34,426 nt of DNA, taken from assembly GCA_002351725.1 (NCBI GenBank), contig DEHD01000033.1, positions 61,769-96,194 of the forward strand. The letters are read 5' to 3'. Below the pieces are notes generated by a model. It was not told the origin of the DNA, ran no database searches, and saw nothing but the letters and a program-made list of their open reading frames with translations. The stretch is from Prevotella sp. UBA2809. Its GTDB lineage: Bacteria > Bacteroidota > Bacteroidia > Bacteroidales > Bacteroidaceae. This document shows, piece after piece, positions 7,571 through 13,164 of the stretch (position 1 is its first letter; each line of letters starts with the position of its first letter). Both the position numbers and the translations under genes were made by a program.

Positions 7571-9406
7571 ATGACGAAGGAAGAAAACGAGAAAAGATTA
7601 GAGTATCTCAAGAGTATTGTAAGAAGACTGCCAGACAAACCTGGCAGCTATCAGTTCTATGATGAGGAAAAAACTATCATCTATGTGGGAAAAGCCAAAA
7701 ACTTAAAAAACAGGGTTTCGAGCTATTTCCATACGGAGGTCGACAGATTCAAAACCAAAGTTCTGGTCAGCAAGATATTCGATATAAGCTACACCGTAGT
7801 AAATACCGAAGAGGACGCCCTACTCCTCGAGAACTCACTAATTAAAAAATACAACCCTCGTTATAATGTTCTGTTGAAAGACGGTAAGACCTACCCTTCT
7901 ATCTGCATCACCAACGAATTCTTCCCTCGCATTTTCAAAACCCGTACCATCAACAAGAAATGGGGCAGTTATTACGGTCCGTATGCCAAGGTAAGCGCCA
8001 TGTACGATGTACTGAACCTGATTAAAGAATTATATAGTCCAAGAACCTGCCGACAGCCTATCACAAAAGAGGGCATAAAAAGCGGAAAATATCGCGTTTG
8101 TCTCGACTATCATATTAAGAAATGTCTGGGTCCATGCGTAGGAAAACAATCGTACGAGGACTACCAGAAGAACATCGCTCAGGCACGAGAGATTCTGAAA
8201 GGAAATACCCGCGATGTTCTCAGAGATCTGAAGGAAGAAATGCTTCGTCTTTCAGAAGAGTTAAGATTCGAGGAAGCAGAGGAAGTTAAGCGTAAATATC
8301 TTGCCCTGGATGGATTCGTTAGCAAGAGTCAGGTAGTAAGTCAGACTATCGATAAAGTGGATGTTTTCTCGATTACATCTGACGAAAAGATGGCCTTTAT
8401 AAACTACATTCACGTATCAAACGGCAGCATCAACCAGAGTTTTACCATCGAATATAAGAAGAAGCTAAATGAGACAGACGAGGAGCTGTTGCAACTTGGA
8501 ATTATTGAACTAAGAGAGCGATTCAAGAGCGATTCTAAAGAGATAATAGTTCAAGAAGAAGTAGACGTAGAGTTAGAAGGCGTTAAGTTTACCGTACCAA
8601 AACTGGGCGATAAAAAGAAGCTGCTCGACCTATCGATAATGAACTGCAAAGAATACAAGTTTGATCGATTAAAACAAGCCGAAAAGCTGAACCCGGAGCA
8701 GAAACAAACCCGACTGATGAAAGAGTTGCAAGACAAACTGCATCTACCTAAACTACCCTACCAGATTGAGTGCTTCGATAACTCAAATATTTCTGGTACT
8801 GATGCGGTTGCCGCATGCATCGTTTTCAAGAAGATGAAGCCCTCGAAAAGCGACTATAAGCGATACAATATCAAGACCGTTGTGGGTCCTGATGATTATG
8901 CTTCGATGAAAGAAGTTGTGCATCGCCGATATACCCGATTGATTGAAGAAGAACAACCCCTACCCGACCTTATTATTGCCGATGGTGGTAAGGGTCAGAT
9001 GGAGATAATTCGTCAGGTGATTCAAGACGAATTGAACCTTGATATTCCCATCGCAGGATTGGCTAAAGACGATCGCCATCGCACCAACGAACTGCTTTAC
9101 GGATTCCCTCCAATGAAGATAGCACTCAAGGTAGAATCAGAGTTATTCCATGTGCTCACTCAGATACAGGACGAGGTGCATCGCTTTGCCATCACATTCC
9201 ATCGTGACAAGCGTTCTAAGCGTGCTTTACACTCTGAGATGGACGATATTAAGGGAATAGGTCCGAAAACGCGTGACGAGCTTTTAAACGCCCTCAAATC
9301 GGTTAAAAAGATACGCGAGGCCGAACTCTCTACCCTATCCAATCTGATAGGACCTACCAAAGCCAAGATCGTTTATCAGCACTTCCACCCTGAGAGTTTG
9401 TCGTAA
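7571..9406 (+). CDS. uvrC: UvrABC excinuclease subunit C
   Basis: Nuclease subunit of nucleotide excision repair (611 aa) that cuts on both sides of a lesion marked by UvrA and UvrB. The N-terminal GIY-YIG nuclease begins at about residue 22 (PDKPGSYQFYDEE, then IIYVGKAKNLKNRVSSYF). Four cysteines at 160, 177, 185 and 189 match the iron-sulfur cluster spacing at the end of that region. A UVR motif that contacts UvrB lies at about 205-240. The RNase H-like second nuclease domain follows at about 380-540 (IECFDNSNISGTDAVA, LIIADGGKGQ). The C-terminus has a helix-hairpin-helix pair (IKGIGPKTRDELL). All key parts are intact. Confidence 0.97.
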   Translation: MTKEENEKRLEYLKSIVRRLPDKPGSYQFYDEEKTIIYVGKAKNLKNRVSSYFHTEVDRFKTKVLVSKIFDISYTVVNTEEDALLLENSLIKKYNPRYNVLLKDGKTYPSICITNEFFPRIFKTRTINKKWGSYYGPYAKVSAMYDVLNLIKELYSPRTCRQPITKEGIKSGKYRVCLDYHIKKCLGPCVGKQSYEDYQKNIAQAREILKGNTRDVLRDLKEEMLRLSEELRFEEAEEVKRKYLALDGFVSKSQVVSQTIDKVDVFSITSDEKMAFINYIHVSNGSINQSFTIEYKKKLNETDEELLQLGIIELRERFKSDSKEIIVQEEVDVELEGVKFTVPKLGDKKKLLDLSIMNCKEYKFDRLKQAEKLNPEQKQTRLMKELQDKLHLPKLPYQIECFDNSNISGTDAVAACIVFKKMKPSKSDYKRYNIKTVVGPDDYASMKEVVHRRYTRLIEEEQPLPDLIIADGGKGQMEIIRQVIQDELNLDIPIAGLAKDDRHRTNELLYGFPPMKIALKVESELFHVLTQIQDEVHRFAITFHRDKRSKRALHSEMDDIKGIGPKTRDELLNALKSVKKIREAELSTLSNLIGPTKAKIVYQHFHPESLS

Positions 9407-9408
9407 AG

Positions 9409-9452
9409 AAACTACCTGAAAGCCGTAATCAAACTACCTGAAAGCCGTAATC
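9409..9452 (+). repeat. Tandem 22-base direct repeat after uvrC
   Basis: Two perfect, directly adjacent copies (9409-9430 and 9431-9452) of a 22-base unit running from AAACTACC to CGTAATC. The first copy begins 3 bases after the uvrC stop. The second copy supplies the left arm of the hairpin at 9443-9475, so the duplication may have arisen from a terminator region. Confidence 0.9.
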
Positions 9453-9475
9453 TCTTGTGGATCGAAATTACGGCT
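9443..9475 (+). terminator. Hairpin after uvrC
   Basis: AGCCGTAAT (9443-9451) and ATTACGGCT (9467-9475) form a perfect 9-base stem with a 15-base loop. It stands 37 bases after the uvrC stop. There is no strong U tract (CATTTGC follows), so a terminator role is plausible but not clear. Confidence 0.5.
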
Positions 9476-9485
9476 CATTTGCGGT

Positions 9486-9542
9486 CACGTGAGGAAAATA
9501 TTTTTCCCACGTGAGGGAATTAGTTTTTCCTAACGTGAGAGC
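9486..9542. repeat. Three ACGTGAG motifs in a short array
   Basis: ACGTGAG occurs at 9487-9493, 9509-9515 and 9533-9539, with start-to-start spacing of 22 and 24 bases. The middle copy is a palindrome, TTCCCACGTGAGGGAA, and the third is preceded by the same TTTTTCC. The pattern resembles the triple palindrome at 19477-19535. This lies in the 368-base gene-free stretch 9407-9774. Confidence 0.75.
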
Positions 9543-9552
9543 AAAACACAAT

Positions 9553-9710
9553 GTGGCACATGTGGCGTGGCATTTGTGGCAATAAGGACTATAACACCAC
9601 TTAAGAAGAATATATATCCGATATATATTAGAATATTATGATAAATAGAAATAAAATAAAAACAGTTATTATACTCCTTCATGCCACATTTGCCACGCCA
9701 CATTGGCCAC
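9553..9710. repeat. Long imperfect inverted repeat around an AT-rich core
   Basis: The 29-base arm at 9553-9581 pairs with the arm at 9682-9710, matching at 25 of 29 positions. Both arms are built from repeated GTGGC/GCCAC words. The roughly 100-base centre is very AT-rich and contains ATATATATCCGATATATAT (9610-9628), itself nearly palindromic. No ORF is present, so this is not a simple transposable element carrying a transposase. It could be a MITE-like remnant or a structured RNA. Confidence 0.8.
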
Positions 9711-9725
9711 GTTTCAGAAATAATA

Positions 9726-9757
9726 TTTGGTCAATTCAAAATAAGTTTGTAACTTTG
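9726..9757 (+). promoter_or_regulatory. Promoter for the dtd-mazG-deoC operon
   Basis: TTTG (9726-9729), 20 bases, then TAACTTTG (9750-9757): a full match to the Bacteroidetes promoter. Transcription would start about 10 bases before the dtd ATG, giving an almost leaderless message. Confidence 0.8.
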
Positions 9758-9774
9758 CGGCAAAATAAGCAACA

Positions 9775-10227
9775 ATGAGAGCAGTCATACAACGAGTTAC
9801 CCACGCCTGCGTTACCATCGAGGGCAGCGTTCACGGCCAGATTGGTCAGGGATACCTGATACTATTAGGCGTTTGCGATGAAGACACGATGGAAGATGTA
9901 GAATGGTTGGTAAAGAAGATAGCCAATCTGCGTGTGTTTGGCGACGAAAACGATGTGATGAATCGCTCGATACTCGATGTTGACGGCAACTGCCTGGTAG
10001 TCAGTCAGTTCACGCTATATGCAAGCTATAAAAAAGGTAATCGTCCATCGTGGTTCCGTGCTGGTTCGCACGAGCACTCTATCCCACTCTACAAAGCCTT
10101 CTGCGCACAGCTTTCTGAAGCAATCGGCAAGCAAGTAGCCACTGGTGAATTCGGCGCCGATATGAAAGTAGAACTGCTGAACGATGGTCCCGTAACCATA
10201 TGTATGGACACAAAAAACAAAGAATAA
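9775..10227 (+). CDS. dtd: D-aminoacyl-tRNA deacylase
   Basis: A 150-residue DTD enzyme that removes D-amino acids wrongly attached to tRNA. It begins MRAVIQRVTHACVTIEG, as the family does. SQFTLYASYKKGNRPSW (about 78-94) and NDGPVTI (about 138-144) are the two cross-subunit active-site motifs of the dimer. Length is typical. It leads a plus-strand operon that continues with two small membrane proteins, a MazG-type protein and deoC. A strong promoter sits just upstream. Confidence 0.97.
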   Translation: MRAVIQRVTHACVTIEGSVHGQIGQGYLILLGVCDEDTMEDVEWLVKKIANLRVFGDENDVMNRSILDVDGNCLVVSQFTLYASYKKGNRPSWFRAGSHEHSIPLYKAFCAQLSEAIGKQVATGEFGADMKVELLNDGPVTICMDTKNKE

Positions 10228-10232
10228 AAACG

Positions 10233-10481
10233 ATGAAGAAATATCTGAAAGAACTAGAACTCGCAAGCGCCCTACTCCTGGTAATCGGCGTAGTGCTTTC
10301 GATGGTAAAAAGCTACGCCATCGGCGCATGGCCATGTGGCGTTGGATTGCTGATATTCCTCACCGTTTTCCTCTACAAAGCATTCCATTGGAAGGAATAC
10401 GAGCGCGATAACAAGCAGTATATCGTGATACTGCTGATTTGTATATTCATACTTATCACCCAAATGATAATACATAAATGA
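10233..10481 (+). CDS. Small hypothetical membrane protein (82 aa)
   Basis: I cannot name a family. The ATG at 10233 is preferred to the upstream start at 10200 because the latter overlaps the end of dtd and adds a polar stretch. The 82 residues hold three likely helices (about 9-31, 34-53 and 62-80), with a basic N-terminus MKKYLKELEL. It starts 5 bases after dtd, and its TGA overlaps the next ATG as ATGA. This placement inside an operon of soluble house-cleaning enzymes is unexpected. Confidence 0.75.
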   Translation: MKKYLKELELASALLLVIGVVLSMVKSYAIGAWPCGVGLLIFLTVFLYKAFHWKEYERDNKQYIVILLICIFILITQMIIHK

Positions 10482-10771
10482 ATGCATTGAGGTGGCTTAC
10501 AAAAGAAATAAAGGAAGAATGGTCGGATATTGCCAGCAAACGAATGAAAAGATTCATTCTTGTCATCTCGGGATGCTTAATACTGACCTATATTTTAACC
10601 TTATTTCATCTGCTTATCATTGCAATTCCCTTCATAGCAATAATAATAAGTTGGGGAGGATATGAAATTAGAGAGTTAGGAGGACTAGAGAGATGGATTG
10701 CTATAATAATCTATCTCGCTTGTTTACCGATGTTGTTACTATTAGAAAAGATTCAATACATCATAAAATGA
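10478..10771 (+). CDS. Small hypothetical membrane protein (97 aa)
   Basis: A 97-residue protein not recognised. The first 25 residues are polar and charged (LTKEIKEEWSDIASKRMKR). Two or three hydrophobic segments follow at about 26-46, 48-62 and 72-90. It overlaps the previous small gene by ATGA and the next (MazG-type) by ATGA, so translation of all three is probably coupled. The sequence is richer in A and T than its neighbours, which fits recent or fast-changing DNA, though it is too short to prove transfer. Confidence 0.7.
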   Translation: MNALRWLTKEIKEEWSDIASKRMKRFILVISGCLILTYILTLFHLLIIAIPFIAIIISWGGYEIRELGGLERWIAIIIYLACLPMLLLLEKIQYIIK

Positions 10772-11094
10772 CCATAAAAGAAGCACAAGAAGCGGTTGAC
10801 CGCTGGATAAAAGAATATGGCGTACGATACTTTTCGGAGCTGACAAATATGGCAGTTCTGACTGAAGAAGTAGGCGAACTGGCCCGCGTTATGGCCCGCA
10901 AATACGGCGATCAGAGCTTTAAGCCAGGCGAGAAAGACAACCTGGGCGAAGAGATGGCCGATATCCTCTGGGTATTACTCTGCTTGGCCAATCAAACTGG
11001 CATTGATCTGACTGCAGAACTCGAGAAATCTATCGAGAAAAAGACCCAGCGAGACTCTCTGAGACACATCCAGAATAAGAAACTTATGGCATAA
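10768..11094 (+). CDS. MazG-type nucleotide pyrophosphohydrolase
   Basis: A 108-residue all-alpha NTP pyrophosphatase of the MazG superfamily, which hydrolyses (non-canonical) nucleoside triphosphates to monophosphates. The Mg-binding motifs are EEVGE at 33-37 and EEMAD at 61-65, in the ExxE...ExxD pattern. The start at 10768 gives MTIKEAQEAV, typical for the family, and overlaps the preceding stop as ATGA; the longer frame from 10693 lies inside the neighbouring gene and is rejected. It is a single-domain form, half the size of E. coli MazG. The natural substrate is unknown. Confidence 0.9.
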   Translation: MTIKEAQEAVDRWIKEYGVRYFSELTNMAVLTEEVGELARVMARKYGDQSFKPGEKDNLGEEMADILWVLLCLANQTGIDLTAELEKSIEKKTQRDSLRHIQNKKLMA

Positions 11095-11123
11095 CAGTTT
11101 TAACAATATAACAACAAGCAATT

Positions 11124-12059
11124 ATGGCAGAACACAATCACGAACACGAGCATCATCACCACTTTGAGATGCCACAGAAGAGCCGAATGGAAGAGGCTCT
11201 AAGTAAGTACAACCTCAACATCACAGACGAGGAAGTAAAGGAGGCAGTAAAAGATATTATTGCCAACAAAGTAGCCGAGAACGATACGCTCGAGGTTAAG
11301 AAATTCCTGATGGGTAGCGTTGAGCTTACTACCCTGAAAACCACCGATAGCGACGAAAGCGTACTGGCCTTTACAGAGCGTGTAAACCAGTTTGAAGAGA
11401 ACTACCCTCACCTACCCCATGTAGCTACCATCTGCGTATATCCACGCTTTGCAAAAGTTGTTTCAGAAACTCTTGAGATCGAAGGCGTTGAAGTAGCTTG
11501 CGTATCAGGCTCATTCCCTTCTTCTCAGGCCCTTATCGAGGTTAAGACTATCGAGACAGGCTTGGCTGTAAAGGATGGTGCTACAGAGATTGATATGGTG
11601 CTCTCAGTAGGTGCATTCCTCTCAGGCGATTACGAAACTTGCATCGATGAAATCCAGCAGATTAAAGAGGCATGCGGCGATGCTAAACTTAAGGTTATCC
11701 TGGAGACTGGTTGCCTTAAGACAGCTCAGAACATCAAGACCGCTTCAATCCTCGCAATGTATGCAGGAGCCGACTATATCAAGACTTCTACAGGTAAGCT
11801 TGAGCCTGCTGCTACACCAGAGGCAGCATACGTAATGTGCCAGGCCATTAAGGAATACTACGATGAAACGGGCATTATGATTGGTTTTAAGCCCGCTGGA
11901 GGCCTTAACAGTGTGATGGACGCATTGATATACTACACCATCGTAAAAGAGGTTCTGGGCGAAAAATGGCTCACTAACCAGATGTTCCGCATGGGAACAA
12001 GTCGCTTAGCAAACCTGCTACTCAGCGAGGTTATCGGCGAAGAAGTAAAATTCTTCTGA
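11124..12059 (+). CDS. deoC: Deoxyribose-phosphate aldolase with a histidine-rich N-terminus
   Basis: Class I aldolase (311 aa) that splits 2-deoxyribose 5-phosphate into glyceraldehyde 3-phosphate and acetaldehyde in deoxynucleoside catabolism. The Schiff-base lysine is K220 in ADYIKTSTGK, and the second catalytic lysine is K256 in GFKPAGG. The protein is about 50 residues longer than the E. coli enzyme. The extra N-terminus starts MAEHNHEHEHHHHFEM, with seven histidines in the first 13 residues, a possible metal-binding tail. It is the last gene of the dtd operon and is followed by a strong bidirectional terminator. Confidence 0.95.
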   Translation: MAEHNHEHEHHHHFEMPQKSRMEEALSKYNLNITDEEVKEAVKDIIANKVAENDTLEVKKFLMGSVELTTLKTTDSDESVLAFTERVNQFEENYPHLPHVATICVYPRFAKVVSETLEIEGVEVACVSGSFPSSQALIEVKTIETGLAVKDGATEIDMVLSVGAFLSGDYETCIDEIQQIKEACGDAKLKVILETGCLKTAQNIKTASILAMYAGADYIKTSTGKLEPAATPEAAYVMCQAIKEYYDETGIMIGFKPAGGLNSVMDALIYYTIVKEVLGEKWLTNQMFRMGTSRLANLLLSEVIGEEVKFF

Positions 12060-12071
12060 TTACAGAAACAA

Positions 12072-12099
12072 AAAACCCCTCCAAATCCGGAGGGGTTTT
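12072..12099. terminator. Bidirectional terminator between deoC and the polyprenyl synthase gene
   Basis: AAAACCCCTCC (12072-12082) and GGAGGGGTTTT (12089-12099) form a perfect 11-base stem with a 6-base loop and AT tracts on both sides. It lies between convergent genes and can serve both. Confidence 0.93.
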
Positions 12100-12102
12100 A
12101 AT

Positions 12103-13077
12103 TTATTTATCACGCTGTATCACATATTCAAGATAAGCCTTGAAAGAGTCTTTCAACTCAGGTTTCACGCATTCATCGATGAAACTCTGGCACTCTTTCG
12201 CAAACTCCTCCATCTTCTTCTCAGCATATTTGATACCACCATACTGCTTGGCAAACTCAATCAAAATGGCGATTTCATCATTATTAATCGTACCATTCTT
12301 AACCTTCTTGGCAAGATTTAATACTGCCGCATTCTCATAATGAGTAAGCGAATATATGATTGGAAGAGTCAATTTGCCTTCGAGCATATCATTACCAGTA
12401 GGCTTACCTATTTCAGCAGAATCGTAATAATCAAAAATATCATCACGAATCTGGAAAATCATACCGATATTATGTCCGAATTTTGCAGCCTTTTCGATAA
12501 CATCGCGAGGTGCACCAACAGATATAGCTCCAAGCTTACAACAAGCCTCGAAAAGTACAGCTGTTTTCTTGTCAATTACCTGATAATAAACATCTTCCGA
12601 GATTTCCTGATTAGAAATATTCGAGAGCTGCAGAATCTCACCAGCTGCCAAAGTACGGCCAAGTTCGGCCAACTCTTGTACGATTTCGTGATTATCAGAT
12701 AAGGCCACACGCAGCAATGCCGTAGAAAGGATATAATCGCCCACAAGAACGGCCACCTTATTATTATACTCAGCATTAACTGATGGCTGACCACGACGCT
12801 GATCGCTCTCATCAACCACGTCATCGTGCACCAAACTTGCAGTATGCAGCAGCTCCAGACCCAGAGCGGCATTCTGCGTTACACTCGAAACTTCACCATA
12901 ATTCTTGGCTGTAAGCAAGATAAGCATTGGGCGCATACGCTTTCCTCCACGCTGGCGGATGTGAGAAAGAACACTCTCAAGCATGCCGTCGCCTTGCGAA
13001 AGACTCTGTTTGAACAACTCAACAAAGTTGTTCATTTCGCCCTCAATTGGTTTTCTTATCGTTGATAAATAATCCAT
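12103..13077 (-). CDS. Long-chain polyprenyl diphosphate synthase
   Basis: A trans-isoprenyl diphosphate synthase (324 aa) that extends a prenyl chain with isopentenyl diphosphate. The two aspartate-rich motifs are DDVVD at 85-89 and DDIFD at 212-216, with GGKRMRP at 44-50 binding substrate. Residue 80, five before the first motif, is alanine rather than an aromatic residue, which marks the long-chain members (octaprenyl, heptaprenyl) rather than farnesyl synthases. The product is probably the side chain of menaquinone, the electron carrier used by the frd complex. Exact chain length cannot be read from sequence. It is divergent from polA. Confidence 0.93.
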   Translation of the reverse strand: MDYLSTIRKPIEGEMNNFVELFKQSLSQGDGMLESVLSHIRQRGGKRMRPMLILLTAKNYGEVSSVTQNAALGLELLHTASLVHDDVVDESDQRRGQPSVNAEYNNKVAVLVGDYILSTALLRVALSDNHEIVQELAELGRTLAAGEILQLSNISNQEISEDVYYQVIDKKTAVLFEACCKLGAISVGAPRDVIEKAAKFGHNIGMIFQIRDDIFDYYDSAEIGKPTGNDMLEGKLTLPIIYSLTHYENAAVLNLAKKVKNGTINNDEIAILIEFAKQYGGIKYAEKKMEEFAKECQSFIDECVKPELKDSFKAYLEYVIQRDK

Positions 13078-13096
13078 AGCAAGCGGAATTTTGGCA

Positions 13097-13104
13097 CAAA
13101 AATA
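13097..13104 (-). promoter_or_regulatory. -7 element for the polyprenyl synthase gene
   Basis: On the minus strand TATTTTTG lies 20 bases before the ATG at 13077. No TTG is present at the ideal upstream distance. Confidence 0.45.
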
Positions 13105-13136
13105 AGAAATAATTCTCTTATTAGGAAATAATTTGG

Positions 13137-13144
13137 TAATTTTG
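13137..13144 (+). promoter_or_regulatory. -7 element for polA
   Basis: TAATTTTG lies 20 bases before the polA ATG at 13165. I see no clear -33 element. Confidence 0.45.
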
Positions 13145-13164
13145 AGCCGAAAATTAAGAAAGTT

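Noticed and set aside
9409..9452. A CRISPR-like repeat
   Set aside because: The two 22-base copies are directly adjacent with no spacer, and no cas genes are in the window.
9486..9542. Further parS sites
   Set aside because: Only the central CACGTGA core is shared; the flanking TGTT and AACA arms are missing in all three copies, so they are listed as a separate repeat.
9553..9710. An insertion sequence defined by the inverted repeat
   Set aside because: The arms are imperfect, only about 100 bases lie between them, no transposase is present, and no flanking target duplication is visible.
2804..9774. A replication origin (oriC) in this window
   Set aside because: Despite the parS sites, I see no cluster of DnaA boxes (TTATNCACA) and no dnaA or dnaN gene, so only proximity to the origin is suggested.
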